A stretch of 64,000 nt of DNA from Thermomonas haemolytica (GCF_004346265.1 NZ_SMAP01000006.1:81191-145190), one strand, 5' to 3'; counted from the first letter of the stretch, positions 54,466 through 63,918 are shown. Program-made: numbers and translations. Notes: generated by a model from the letters alone, not told the origin.

Positions 54466-55700
54466 GCGAACCTCCCGCGCAGCCCTCGGGACTGTGGAGC
54501 GATGACGCCCTCTGGGCGGCCCGCGCCATCCAGTTCCCGGTCCTGTTCCTGGACGCGCAGCGCCGCGTACACCAGGCCAATCCCGCTGCGCAGGCGCTGG
54601 CCGCGAAGCTGGTCGGCGATGGTCGTGCGGAATCCCTGGTGGCGCTGGTCAGCGACGAGCAGTGGGCCGCCGCGCTGCGCGATGGCTACTGGAAAGGCAT
54701 CGTGCGCCCGGACCCGCAGCATCCGCTGGCGCTGGAAATCCACTGCGGGCAATCCCCGGATACCGACCACTGCCTGATGGTGGTGCTGGATATCAGCGAA
54801 CGCGACGAGCGCCAGCGCCAGTACGCCGAGTTGCAGCGCACGGTGGACCGTCTGGCCACCGCCCAGGAACAGCTGCTGCGTTCCGAGAAGATGGCTTCGA
54901 TCGGCCAGCTGGCCGCGGGCGTGGCGCACGAGATCAACAACCCGATCGGCTACGTCGGTTCCAACCTGGGCACGCTGCAGGATTACAGCAGCGCGCTGCT
55001 GTCGCTGGTCGAGAAATACCACGAGGTGCTGTTCTCCGAGAATCCGCAGGCGCGCCGCCAGGAGATCGTGCAGGCGCGCCAGCAGCTGGACATCGACTAC
55101 ATCCTCGGCGACCTGCCCAACCTGCTCAGCGAGTCGCGCGAGGGCATCGAGCGGGTCACCAAGATCGTGCAGGACCTCAAGGATTTCTCGCGGGTGGGCC
55201 GCGACCAGAAGATGCAGCCGGCCGACCTGCTGCAGGGGCTGGACTCCACCCTCAACATCGTCTGGAACGACCTCAAGTACAAGGTGCGGCTGGAGAAGCA
55301 CTACACCAGCCTGCCGCTGGTGGAATGCCTGGCGTCCGAGATCAACCAGGTGTTCCTGAACCTGCTGCTGAACGCCGGCCAGGCCATCGAGCAGCGCGGG
55401 ACCATCGTGCTGGCCAGCGGCTGCGACGACGAAGAGGTCTGGATCAGCGTCACCGACAGCGGCTGCGGGATCCCGCCGGAGGCGATGCCGCACCTGTTCG
55501 ACCCATTCTTCACCACCAAGCCGATCGGGCGCGGCACCGGGCTGGGGCTGGCGATCTCATACAGCATCGTGGCCAAGCACCACGGCCGGATCGAGGTCAC
55601 CAGCAAGGTAGGGCAGGGCAGCACGTTCCGGGTGGTGCTGCCGATCCGGCAGGAGCCCGCGCAGGACCCCAGCGAGACGGCGTCCCCGCCCAGCGCCTGA
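54462..55700 (+). CDS. Soluble PAS histidine kinase coupled to flgN
   Basis: A 412-residue cytoplasmic kinase without membrane segments. A PAS-like sensor (about 15-115: AIQFPVLFLDAQRRVHQANPAAQAL) is followed by a HisKA-type domain with phosphorylated His156 (GQLAAGVAHEINNPIG) and a full HATPase (N box FLNLLLNAGQAIE, DSGCGI, FDPFFTTKPIGRGTGLGLAIS). The ATG at 54462 overlaps flgN by 4 bases, so it is part of the flgM-flgN late operon. It is convergent with a gene for a response regulator of EAL type, its likely partner (inference). Confidence 0.88.
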   Translation: MSEPPAQPSGLWSDDALWAARAIQFPVLFLDAQRRVHQANPAAQALAAKLVGDGRAESLVALVSDEQWAAALRDGYWKGIVRPDPQHPLALEIHCGQSPDTDHCLMVVLDISERDERQRQYAELQRTVDRLATAQEQLLRSEKMASIGQLAAGVAHEINNPIGYVGSNLGTLQDYSSALLSLVEKYHEVLFSENPQARRQEIVQARQQLDIDYILGDLPNLLSESREGIERVTKIVQDLKDFSRVGRDQKMQPADLLQGLDSTLNIVWNDLKYKVRLEKHYTSLPLVECLASEINQVFLNLLLNAGQAIEQRGTIVLASGCDDEEVWISVTDSGCGIPPEAMPHLFDPFFTTKPIGRGTGLGLAISYSIVAKHHGRIEVTSKVGQGSTFRVVLPIRQEPAQDPSETASPPSA

Positions 55701-55703
55701 TCC

Positions 55704-55732
55704 GGCCTGCGGGCACCGTGGACGCCCAGGCC
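55704..55732. terminator. Possible bidirectional hairpin between convergent genes
   Basis: Imperfect arms GGCCTGCGGGC (55704-55714) and GCCCAGGCC (55724-55732) pair with one bulged base. They lie between the histidine kinase stop and the stop of the convergent response regulator. No T-run. Confidence 0.4.
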
Positions 55733-55757
55733 TCGACCGTGGGAAGCCCGCGAACGC

Positions 55758-57530
55758 TCAGCCCGCGTCCACGTCCGCATCCGTGGCCACGCCGCGCCGT
55801 TGCTCCGCCAGCCGGAACGCAGCGCGGATGTGCCCACGCAGTTCGGCGTCGTCCCAGGGCTTGAGCAGGAAGCGGTAGGCCGCGCCCTGGTTGACCGCTT
55901 CGCTGATCGTGTTCACGTCGGTATAGCCGGAGAGCGCCAGCCGCACGGTATCCGGGTACATGTCGCGCACCCGGCCCAGGAATTCGGTGCCGCTCATGTC
56001 CGGCATGCGCTGGTCGGAGACCACCACCTGCACCTCGTTGCGCGCCAGCAGGTCGAACGCCTCGTTGACGCTGTTGGCGGTCAGCAGGCGGTAGCCGTCG
56101 CGGCGCAGCAGCCGCACCAGCGAACGCAGGACGTTTTCCTCGTCGTCCAGCAGCAGCAGGGTGCGCGCTGGCTGCTGCGCCGTGCTGGTCTGGAACACCT
56201 GCGGCAGCAGGAAGCGCCGGCGCAGCAGCTCGTCCACCTCGGCACCGGGCAGCGGCGGGCTGAACAGGTAGCCCTGGAAGAAATCGCAGTGATGGCGGCG
56301 CAGGAAGCCCAGTTCGGCATCGGTTTCCACGCCCTTGGCCACCACGGTCATGCCCAGGCCGTGGCCCATGGCGATGATGGCGCGCACCAGCGCGGCGCTG
56401 CGCGGCGTGCGGGTGACGTCGCGCAGGAAGCCGCGGTCGATCTTGAGGCGGTCCAGCGGATGCTGGGCCAGCGCGGTCAGGCTCAGCCCGCGGGTGCCGA
56501 AATCGGCGAGGCTGAGGGTGGCGCCCAGCGCGCGCAGGCCGGCCAGGTTCTCGGCCACGTGCGGGGCGTCCACCGCGAGCACGGCTTCCGAGATCTCGAA
56601 CTCCAGCGCGCTGGCAGGAACCTCGTTGCGATGGAACAGCTCGCCCACCAGGTCGAGGCATTCGCCACGCTCCAGCAGGGCCCCGTCCAGCGGCACCGCG
56701 GCGGTCAGGTAGTCGATCCCGAGCTCGCGCCACGCACGCACCTGCTGCAGCGCGGTTTCGATCGTCCAAAGCGCCACCGGACCGGCCAGGCCCGCACGCT
56801 CCACCGCGGGCAGCACGCGGTTGGCGCGCAGCACGCCCTCCTGCGAGGTATGCCAGCGCAGCAGCGCGCTGCAGGAGACGATGCTGCCGTCCTGGGCGCT
56901 GACCACCGGCTGGTAATAAAGGCGGAACTCGCTCTGCGCGATCGCATCCACGAACCGGTGGCCCTGGCCCTGTACCGGGTCCAGCGCGGCGTCATGCACC
57001 GGCTCCGGGACGAACACCGCCTGCCCGCCGGGACCGCTGCGCTTGGCCCGGCGCATGGCCTGCTCGGCCGCGGCCAGCAGGCCGGCCGCATCGTGTGCAT
57101 GCTCCGGATATACCGCGATGCCGATCGACAGGGTGATGTCGAGCACGAACGGCGGCACCTGCACCGGGGTCTCGAACGCCTCGCGCAGGCGTTCGGCCAT
57201 CACGTCGCCATCCGGCTCGCCCTCGCGGTAGGCGACCGCCACCACAAATTCCTCGCTCGCCAGCTGCCACAGCCAGGCATCGGCGGGCACCGCCTGGCGC
57301 AGGCGCCGGGCCACCACCGACAGCGCCTGCTCCACGATGTTCTCGCCGAGGGTGGCGTTGATCGTCCCGACCCCGTCCACGTCGATGTGGAGCAGGGCCA
57401 GCCTGCGCTGCGCGCCGCCGATGCCCGCCAGTACCGACCCCAGGCTGGGCCCACTGGCGCCGAGCCGGTAGATCTCCGCGCGCGGCGAAGTCGGGGGCTC
57501 GCTGTGGATGCGCTCGTCGGAATGCGCCAT
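55758..57530 (-). CDS. GGDEF-EAL-REC protein with degenerate catalytic sites
   Basis: A 590-residue protein. The GGDEF-like domain (about 40-180) has ASEEF (91-95) instead of GGDEF. The EAL-like domain (about 195-440) keeps YYQPVV but has SALLRW instead of EALLRW (Ser221), ADFG instead of DDFG (341-344) and VAKGVET instead of VAEGVET (Lys398). The C-terminal receiver domain has Asp505 in VVSDQRMPDMSG and a ...FLLKPWDD end like receivers of RpfG/HD-GYP regulators. It is therefore probably inactive as cyclase and phosphodiesterase, and may act as a c-di-GMP receptor or a phospho-regulated scaffold. It starts 3 bases after the HD-GYP gene and converges with the histidine kinase gene. Confidence 0.85.
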   Translation of the reverse strand: MAHSDERIHSEPPTSPRAEIYRLGASGPSLGSVLAGIGGAQRRLALLHIDVDGVGTINATLGENIVEQALSVVARRLRQAVPADAWLWQLASEEFVVAVAYREGEPDGDVMAERLREAFETPVQVPPFVLDITLSIGIAVYPEHAHDAAGLLAAAEQAMRRAKRSGPGGQAVFVPEPVHDAALDPVQGQGHRFVDAIAQSEFRLYYQPVVSAQDGSIVSCSALLRWHTSQEGVLRANRVLPAVERAGLAGPVALWTIETALQQVRAWRELGIDYLTAAVPLDGALLERGECLDLVGELFHRNEVPASALEFEISEAVLAVDAPHVAENLAGLRALGATLSLADFGTRGLSLTALAQHPLDRLKIDRGFLRDVTRTPRSAALVRAIIAMGHGLGMTVVAKGVETDAELGFLRRHHCDFFQGYLFSPPLPGAEVDELLRRRFLLPQVFQTSTAQQPARTLLLLDDEENVLRSLVRLLRRDGYRLLTANSVNEAFDLLARNEVQVVVSDQRMPDMSGTEFLGRVRDMYPDTVRLALSGYTDVNTISEAVNQGAAYRFLLKPWDDAELRGHIRAAFRLAEQRRGVATDADVDAG

Positions 57531-57533
57531 GGG

Positions 57534-58793
57534 TCAGAGCCAGAGGGCTTCGAGGTTGGTGAAGCCCCATTTTTCCGGGTTTTCGGGGCCGACGATACTG
57601 TCCCGGCACGCCGGATCCGCGAGGTCGAGCGTGTGCACCAGGATCTTCTGCTGGCGGCGCAGGGAATAGAACACGCGCACCTTCGGCTTGAGCAGGGAGT
57701 CGCCGCCGGGTTCCGCCACCACCGCCAGGTGCTCCGATGCCAGCCGCACCAGCGCGCCGACCGGGTAGATGCCCACCGTCTTCACGAAGGCATTGAACAC
57801 CCGGCGATCGAAATGCCCGTCCCAGCGCGCCATCTCGCGCATGGCCCCGGACGGATCCCACGGGGCCTTGTAGGCGCGCACCGACGTGACCGCGTCGTAC
57901 ACGTCGCAGATCGCGCCCATGCGCGCCAGCAGCGAGATTTCCTCGCCGCGCAGCCCGTGCGGATAGCCGCGGCCGTTGATCTTCTCGTGGTGGTGCAGGG
58001 CGATGTCCACCACGCCGGCATCCGCGCCGGCCTCCTGCAGCGCGCGCGCACCGGCCTGCGGATGGGTCTTCATCACCGCGAATTCCTCATCGGTGAGCTT
58101 GCCCGGTTTGTTGAGGATTTCGAGCGGCATGAACGCCTTGCCGAGGTCGTGCATCAGCCCGCCGCAGCCGGCCATCTTCGTCTGCGCCGGGTCCAGGCCG
58201 AGCTGGCGCGCCAGCGCCAGCATCAGCGCCGCCACCGCGACCGAATGCAGGTAGGTGTAGTCGTCGTGGGTCTTCAGCCGCGCCACGCTGATCAGGGCGT
58301 TCGGATTGCGCAGCATCGAGGCGTTCATTTCCTCGATCAGCGGCAGCACCCCATCCTGGCGCACGCTGTTGCCCAGGCGCAGATCCTCGAACATCTGCAT
58401 GACCTGCTGCTTGCCGGACAGGCAGATCTCGCGCGCACGCTCGATCTCGGCATGCAGCGCCACCAGACCGGCCGAACGCGGGGCAGGGGCGGGCATGCGG
58501 TCCTGCGCGATTGCCTCGCGTTCGGCCTCGGTCAGCGCGTCCGCTGCACCTTCAGGCGCTTCGTCTTCCGCCAGCGCTGCCGCCGCATCATCCTCCGCGT
58601 CCAGCCCCAGCCCGCGGCTGGTGTCGATCCACACGCTGTGGATGCCGGATTCGAGGATGCGCTGCAGGTCCTTGGGGTCGTCCAGCAGGAAGCTGTTGCG
58701 CAGGAACGGATGCCGCAGCCAGGACCCACCGAGCTTGTGCAGGTACATGCCGACCTGCAGGCGCGCGACCGGGATTTCGTGAATGCTGCTCAT
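57534..58793 (-). CDS. HD-GYP domain c-di-GMP phosphodiesterase
   Basis: A 419-residue protein. An N-terminal DUF3391-type domain (about 1-135: IPVARLQVGMYLHKLGGSWLRHPFL) precedes an HD-GYP domain (about 165-360). Metal residues are present: His183, HD at 215-216, the HHH cluster 267-269 and GRGYP at 274-278. The GYP motif therefore looks intact and the enzyme is predicted to degrade c-di-GMP to GMP. It is in one operon with the degenerate GGDEF-EAL-REC gene, so catalysis and regulation may be split between them. The ATG at 58793 starts the family N-terminus. Confidence 0.9.
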   Translation of the reverse strand: MSSIHEIPVARLQVGMYLHKLGGSWLRHPFLRNSFLLDDPKDLQRILESGIHSVWIDTSRGLGLDAEDDAAAALAEDEAPEGAADALTEAEREAIAQDRMPAPAPRSAGLVALHAEIERAREICLSGKQQVMQMFEDLRLGNSVRQDGVLPLIEEMNASMLRNPNALISVARLKTHDDYTYLHSVAVAALMLALARQLGLDPAQTKMAGCGGLMHDLGKAFMPLEILNKPGKLTDEEFAVMKTHPQAGARALQEAGADAGVVDIALHHHEKINGRGYPHGLRGEEISLLARMGAICDVYDAVTSVRAYKAPWDPSGAMREMARWDGHFDRRVFNAFVKTVGIYPVGALVRLASEHLAVVAEPGGDSLLKPKVRVFYSLRRQQKILVHTLDLADPACRDSIVGPENPEKWGFTNLEALWL

Positions 58794-59104
58794 GCGGGCG
58801 AGTATCCGTTCCTGACTGCGCAATGTCCTTTGCCGAACGTGCAGTCTAGGGCCGGCCCGCGCCGCCTGCAGCGGGGCGGCAGACGTGTCTGCCGCACAGA
58901 AGGGTGCAAATTCCAACTATCTGAAAACCCTAGGCAGGTAGATCCTCTCAAGGTCAAGTATATGCGGCTCCCGGCGCATAAATCCATGTCGCATGCGCCT
59001 CGGCCCCAGAAATCTCTGCCTCAGGAACGGCACCCGGCAGGTAACTGTGCAGCACCCTCGCTGATCAGGGGGTTGTTCCTACCCGAGCGCCGGCTCCTGA
59101 TTGC
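58794..59104. other. Junction region between flagellar locus and Tn7-like genes
   Basis: 311 bases with no convincing gene. It holds an 18-base palindrome (58877-58894, arms CGGCAGAC/GTCTGCCG with a 2-base loop) and two GGCAGGTA direct repeats (58933-58940 and 59037-59044). It should contain the HD-GYP promoter and one end of the transposon. A TGT at 58886 is one possible end but I cannot define terminal repeats. Confidence 0.4.
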
Positions 59105-60406
59105 TTAGAAGGTTCCGCGCTGCCGCGTCCAGCCAATTCGAGCGGACGGCAGCTCGCCCTCTGGAAGGTCCAACAATACCCAAGGCAGGCGCCGAACCGG
59201 CCGGTGATGTTGAGCGTCATACAGCGCCGGGACATGGCGCCCGAGGGCTACCCGCAACCCGTCGGCGTAGCCCCGCGTCAAGATCCGGCGCACCAGCGCG
59301 TCCACCAAGCGAAGCCCGTGGGTGTTGTCCCAGATACGCTGCCTGAGACCGGGCTGGACGAGGGTGCGACGCCCCGTGGAGTTCGCCACGATCGCCGCGA
59401 GCAGGCCTGCGCACCTCAGCACGGATCGATCCAGGACCTCTGTGGACAAGTACATCTCGCGGCTGCCCGGGAAGGCGGGCAGTTGGCCGAAGGCCCGCCG
59501 CATGTCGCTGGCTGGCCCTACCAACGTGGGCAGGTGCTCGCGAGGCACCATTGCGAGCAGCTGGGCGCCGATGCGCTGAAAAGCGACAAACCACTCTAAC
59601 GGCAGGGCGACCAAGCTCGGCTGAGCGCTTTCCAGTCCACTTTTAGGCCCCACCCGACTCGAGGTGAACCGCACGCTGTGATCTAGCTCAACCCGCTCCG
59701 ACAGCAAGGTCCCGGTCTTCTGAGAGCTATTGCCGAACCAGTGTAAGGCGGTCCAAGCTCGGTCGTCGAACTCTTCGGGGGCGATCAGCCAGGTGCGACC
59801 ACGACTCGATGCCGCGCGTTGCAGATGGTCTTCGATCGCAGTGTGTTTGTGTCCCCGCACGGTTGCCTCGCCCACGACGCTGGCCACGTAGTCGACCAAA
59901 TCGTGTCCGCAACGACACCGGCCCACCGGCAGGTCGCGCTGAACGTCTACCGCCAAGGGGCTCTCGCACTTGGGACAGGCATCGATCAACGCCACGCCGT
60001 GCCACGGGCAGCAAACCACGCCGGGCATCTGGAATAGCAGGGAATGGTAGCAAGAGCGAGCACAGACAGGGCACACCCGCAGCCGCCACGACATCTGCTC
60101 GAAGGGCATCGGGCCCCCGAATGGCCACCACTCTTCCGGCCGCCAATAACTCTTCTCGATGAACTCAGACTTTGGAAAGCTGAAACGCAACGCGGCCTGC
60201 TGGGGGATGCCGCGCGTCAGCCGGGCGAAGGCATCATCGCCGGCGCGCAGGCTTAAGTGAAGGAAGCTGCGTAGGTCGCGTCGGTGCAGATGATTGAGTC
60301 GGGTGGCGCGCCAGAACACACCGAAGCTGGAAGTGCCTTCGTAGTTTTCCCAATGCTCCCCGACTAAGCGCGGGTCAAGCATCGGCAGGACCGTCGCGGT
60401 GTTCAT
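59105..60406 (-). CDS. tniQ: TniQ/TnsD-family target-selection protein
   Basis: A 433-residue protein. The N-terminal TniQ-type region is followed by zinc-ribbon residues: CPVC (about 112-115), CCPWH (about 132-136), CPKC (about 144-147) and CRCGH (about 164-168). A helical C-terminus of no known fold follows. TniQ proteins recognise the target and recruit the TnsC ATPase. The ATG at 60406 overlaps the tnsC-like stop by 4 bases (ATGA); a GTG two codons upstream would add MP. Confidence 0.85.
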   Translation of the reverse strand: MNTATVLPMLDPRLVGEHWENYEGTSSFGVFWRATRLNHLHRRDLRSFLHLSLRAGDDAFARLTRGIPQQAALRFSFPKSEFIEKSYWRPEEWWPFGGPMPFEQMSWRLRVCPVCARSCYHSLLFQMPGVVCCPWHGVALIDACPKCESPLAVDVQRDLPVGRCRCGHDLVDYVASVVGEATVRGHKHTAIEDHLQRAASSRGRTWLIAPEEFDDRAWTALHWFGNSSQKTGTLLSERVELDHSVRFTSSRVGPKSGLESAQPSLVALPLEWFVAFQRIGAQLLAMVPREHLPTLVGPASDMRRAFGQLPAFPGSREMYLSTEVLDRSVLRCAGLLAAIVANSTGRRTLVQPGLRQRIWDNTHGLRLVDALVRRILTRGYADGLRVALGRHVPALYDAQHHRPVRRLPWVLLDLPEGELPSARIGWTRQRGTF

Positions 60407-61395
60407 CGGCACCCCTGCGGCTGGTAGGTGTGGCGCGACTTCTCCAGTTCAACCAGGCCGGCGGCCCTCAGCGCAGCGATGAGCTGCTCGTCATCGAAGG
60501 ACTCGAAGCTCGGTGTGCAGGGAATAGTTGCCGTCAGCAGATACACGACCGTGGCTTCGAAGCTCTTCATGGGCCAAGTCCACTCGGTCGATAGTCTCGC
60601 TTCGGCGCGCAGGTGGCTGGCGCAATCCCATAAACGCTGCGCGTAATTGGCCAGACGAAAGCCATTGGCGAACGCGACCGGGGCGAAGTGCTGCGTGTAG
60701 CTGATACCGGTGCCCGGCGGCCACTCGGTCCCTTCGTCGTAGCGTGTGAGCGCGTAGGCAACCTCATCCACACCGACCAGACCGGTGAACTCGTGCTTGC
60801 GCACTAGGAAGCGGCCGGTTACATGCGGCGGGTGATCGTTGCTGGGCAGCACTTCATTGCTGAACCCGGTAATGTCTCGCTGGTGGAAGAGTACTACGAA
60901 GAAGTAATAGCCAGCCCGCGTCATGCGGTTGTCGAGCGTGACCAGGTGCTCGTAGTCGGCTGGCAGCAGGCGCTGCGCTTCGTCCAGGAACAGGATTATT
61001 AAGTGAGTTCCTGAGTTCTGAGCCACCTCGATGAGGCGCCCCATCAGCTGCGTGCAAAGTTCGTCCGGGCTGGCCCGCGAGGGAACACGCACACCCAGCA
61101 GTATCAGAAGGCTCCGGAAGAAGCTGCTGTCGGTGCGCTTGTGCGTGTCGGGAGCATCAACGCGCAACATCGCTGCCGGGCGCTGTGCGAGCCAGAAGGG
61201 ATGATCGATGAGGTAGGTGATCGATTCGGTCTTACCAAAGCGAGCAAAGCCAAACACACCCAAGCCACGATAACCCATGTCGATGGATGCGTTGATCGCA
61301 TCGGCGACGCGCTCGATCGAGTGGGTGGCGATCAGTGGACGAAAAAGTTGCAGTAACGGGTGCAACAGGAGATCGATAATCGCATTCATGGGCAT
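60403..61395 (-). CDS. tnsC: TnsC/TniB-family AAA+ transposition ATPase
   Basis: A 330-residue AAA+ regulator. Walker A is GFARFGKT (49-56, an unusual Phe/Arg-containing loop) and Walker B is LIILFLDEAQ (132-141). It assembles on DNA and links the target selector to the transposase. The start overlaps the tnsB-like stop as TAATG. The N-terminus MPMN is repeated at the start of tniQ. Confidence 0.85.
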   Translation of the reverse strand: MPMNAIIDLLLHPLLQLFRPLIATHSIERVADAINASIDMGYRGLGVFGFARFGKTESITYLIDHPFWLAQRPAAMLRVDAPDTHKRTDSSFFRSLLILLGVRVPSRASPDELCTQLMGRLIEVAQNSGTHLIILFLDEAQRLLPADYEHLVTLDNRMTRAGYYFFVVLFHQRDITGFSNEVLPSNDHPPHVTGRFLVRKHEFTGLVGVDEVAYALTRYDEGTEWPPGTGISYTQHFAPVAFANGFRLANYAQRLWDCASHLRAEARLSTEWTWPMKSFEATVVYLLTATIPCTPSFESFDDEQLIAALRAAGLVELEKSRHTYQPQGCR

Positions 61396-63275
61396 TAGTC
61401 CTTGCGCAATGCGAAAGACGTTCTGCCCGCGCGCGGGTGCACGACGGGCGGCGGGACCGTAGGTCCAGCAGGGTTGCCGTTGGCGTTGGCCGGGATGCCG
61501 TGCTGGATTTGCAGGCGGGCGAATTGGTCGGCGACCGTACGGGCCTTGAGCGCCTCTTCGTGGGCGAAGGCGTGGTACGCCTTGACCGCGTCGCCGGCAC
61601 CGGCGATGTCGATCAGGCCACGGTGGCGCGCGGTATTGATCAACTGGCGCAGATGCAAGTCATGGGGACTTTGCTGCCACGGTGGCAATGCCGACAGCCT
61701 TGACCAAGGCGTGTGGTCCGTCGGGTCGAGCAAGACCAAGTGCCGCAGGTCCTCAATGCTCACCTCGGCTGGGAAGGAGTCGCCAATCCGACCCCACTGT
61801 CCATTTAGCCGCTGGCTGCGATAGATCGCATCCTTGTATTGGACGAAGGGTTGGCGACGGGCAGCTTCATCGCCACGGATGCGGACGTTGAGACGAATCG
61901 TCGCCACACGAAGGGCATCGCGCGCCGCTTCGGTCGCCTGCCAGGTCCAGCCAGAAGCTAGGTGCGTGTGCAGAACGGTCTTTGGCAAGCGATTGTGCAG
62001 GCCGCTGTGCGGGGTCACGTTGTGACCGGACGCGATCACGTCCATCAAGTCCAACATGCCTTCCCAATGCAGCGGATGATCTTCCGAACGCAGGTACGAA
62101 GTGGCGACCTTCTTTTCGTTGGCTCGCGATTGCGGGTGGAAGCCACCAGCGATTCCTCGTAGCGCGCCTTGCTCCAAGCGGCGGAAGAAGGCTTCAATGA
62201 TCGGCCGGCCCTCAGGCACGTGTGCGCGACCGAAGTTGAACACCCCCCGGAAGTGATCTACCAGATTGTCGACGGGCAACTTCGCCAGGTGCGACATCGC
62301 GTTGTCACCTGCTGACACGATCGGACGGCCACAGCAGTCGTGCTCGTCGAAAGGCAAGCCCAGCACTGCCCCTTCGGCGTAGTGCATGTTCGGGACGATA
62401 AGCTCTCTTGGCGCCCATGGTTTAAGCGCGTTACTAAACAGCCGCAAGACATGAAACTGGTTGTATTCGCCCAGTACCAGCAAGTAAGAGAGCAGGTAGC
62501 GACTGGCGGCACACACCAGTGCGAGCAAAGTGACCTTGGTGATGCGTCGCTGCACAAGCTGGCCGTCGGGATGCGGAATGTCGAGCACCCAATCGACGTC
62601 CTGCTTGTGTGCATCGAACTCGCACCGATCCAAGGGTGCGAGGGTGAACAGCTGATTGAAACGCTTGGTCGTCGGCGGCGTTGCGTCAACTTCAGCGCCA
62701 CCGGCCTCGCGACGCTGCTTGCGCACGCGCTTGTGATAGTTGAGCAGCACGCGGCGTCCTTCGTCGGGTTCACAAAGTGGATACGTGCCCTTGTCCAACA
62801 GCGTGCGGGCCTTCGCCTTGAAGCTGCCAAAGTGCCGATCGAAGGCGCGCGCCTTTGCCTTGCCGGATGGCAACGGCCCGTTGTATGCCAACACGAGATC
62901 CTTCAAGTCCGAATAGGCGTCGAGCAGGCGCGAGAACGAGTAGGCCACGCCCTTGGTCGGCGGCGCCACTGGAACCGCCTTGTCGGACGGCGGCTTGGGC
63001 AACCGATGCCGGAACGGAATACAGGCTCGAAAGCCCAATGGTTTCTTGTCGGTATGCAGCTGCGGCGCTTTTTCCGCATCGTTCGCGACGGTGCGCGGAT
63101 CCACGCCATAGCGGGCCGCGGCCGCCCGGAATGACATGCCGCCGGCCACCGCCTGCAATGCATTGCAACGCGACAAGTAGGACGCCTGATATTCCTGGTC
63201 GATACCGTCCACCGGCGGCCGCGGCCACGTACGCAGGTCGACACCGACGATCGCGGTAAGATCACGCTTGGCCAT
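61395..63275 (-). CDS. tnsB: TnsB/TniA-family DDE transposase
   Basis: A 626-residue transposase. An N-terminal helix-turn-helix (about 35-65: LQAVAGGMSFRAAAARYGVDPRTV) is followed by the integrase core with catalytic Asp221 (RCEFDAHKQD), Asp324 (SAGDNAMSHL) and Glu361 (GRPIIEAFFRRLE; 36 residues between the last two). A C-terminal domain follows. It is full-length and apparently intact, and overlaps tnsA by 14 bases. Confidence 0.88.
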   Translation of the reverse strand: MAKRDLTAIVGVDLRTWPRPPVDGIDQEYQASYLSRCNALQAVAGGMSFRAAAARYGVDPRTVANDAEKAPQLHTDKKPLGFRACIPFRHRLPKPPSDKAVPVAPPTKGVAYSFSRLLDAYSDLKDLVLAYNGPLPSGKAKARAFDRHFGSFKAKARTLLDKGTYPLCEPDEGRRVLLNYHKRVRKQRREAGGAEVDATPPTTKRFNQLFTLAPLDRCEFDAHKQDVDWVLDIPHPDGQLVQRRITKVTLLALVCAASRYLLSYLLVLGEYNQFHVLRLFSNALKPWAPRELIVPNMHYAEGAVLGLPFDEHDCCGRPIVSAGDNAMSHLAKLPVDNLVDHFRGVFNFGRAHVPEGRPIIEAFFRRLEQGALRGIAGGFHPQSRANEKKVATSYLRSEDHPLHWEGMLDLMDVIASGHNVTPHSGLHNRLPKTVLHTHLASGWTWQATEAARDALRVATIRLNVRIRGDEAARRQPFVQYKDAIYRSQRLNGQWGRIGDSFPAEVSIEDLRHLVLLDPTDHTPWSRLSALPPWQQSPHDLHLRQLINTARHRGLIDIAGAGDAVKAYHAFAHEEALKARTVADQFARLQIQHGIPANANGNPAGPTVPPPVVHPRAGRTSFALRKD

Positions 63276-63918
63276 GGGCGCTTCTCCGTTCGAGCACGCT
63301 AAAGCGGGTCAGGTGTGCCGGATCGACCAGTGCCAGTTGGCCGGTGCACACAAGGTCAACGGCGATCGCGCGCACATCCGCGGCATGGAAGCCCCGCAGC
63401 GCGCTCTCAATCTGGCCGAAGCTCGCCCGCGTGAGCGTGTCGAATTGCGCCATTACCTGAGTGCGCAAGGCCTCGCGGTTGGGCAAGGTCAGGGCGGTTT
63501 GCGCGTATGGCAGGAGGCGATACCAGGTCCCCAGCGAAGCGGCGTCCTTCTGGAGGTCTTCCTCGTAGCAGAACTCCAACGACAGCTGCGCGTGCTGCGC
63601 CGCTTCGATCAGTGCGCGCGCGCGCCGATACTCACGCCGGGGAGAGCGCGGGCTCAAGGTGTCGTCGATCGCCACGACCAACCAGAAGCGCTCGCGGCCC
63701 CGCGGCTCGCGGGTCCAGAAGTCCAGTTCCACCGGATCGCCCTGCACATCCAGGGTGCGCGGTCGTTCGACGTAGGCCAAGGTGAGCGGATTGAACTCGA
63801 AGCGTAGCGCTACCGCCATGCGCACGCACTCGATGAGCTCCACGCGACGACCCAGCTTCGGGGAGTTGAACACATACAAGTCGCCGCGGCGGCGTTCCGA
63901 CTTGGTCGTAACCTCCCC
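63262..63918 (-). pseudogene. tnsA: TnsA-like endonuclease gene, 5' end cut by an IS
   Basis: About 205-218 residues remain. The region GRRVELIECVRMAVALRFEFNP...YVERPRTL...VELDFW resembles the TnsA catalytic domain: Glu in ELIE and Asp in LDFW correspond to the E and D of the site. The segment expected to hold the Gln/Glu-x-Lys end reads WLVVAIDDT, without the lysine. The frame is open to 63918 and then stops in sequence that belongs to the IS end; the only start inside is a TTG at 63879 with no ribosome site. The native start is therefore probably lost. Remaining activity is unlikely. Confidence 0.65.

Noticed and set aside
58794..58860. Sigma-54-like GGCA...TTGC before the HD-GYP gene
   Set aside because: The invariant GG and GC are 11 bases apart rather than 10, so it does not fit RpoN recognition.
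58877..58894. Palindrome CGGCAGAC-GT-GTCTGCCG as an intrinsic terminator
   Set aside because: No T-run on either strand and no gene ending nearby; it may be a protein site but there is no further support.
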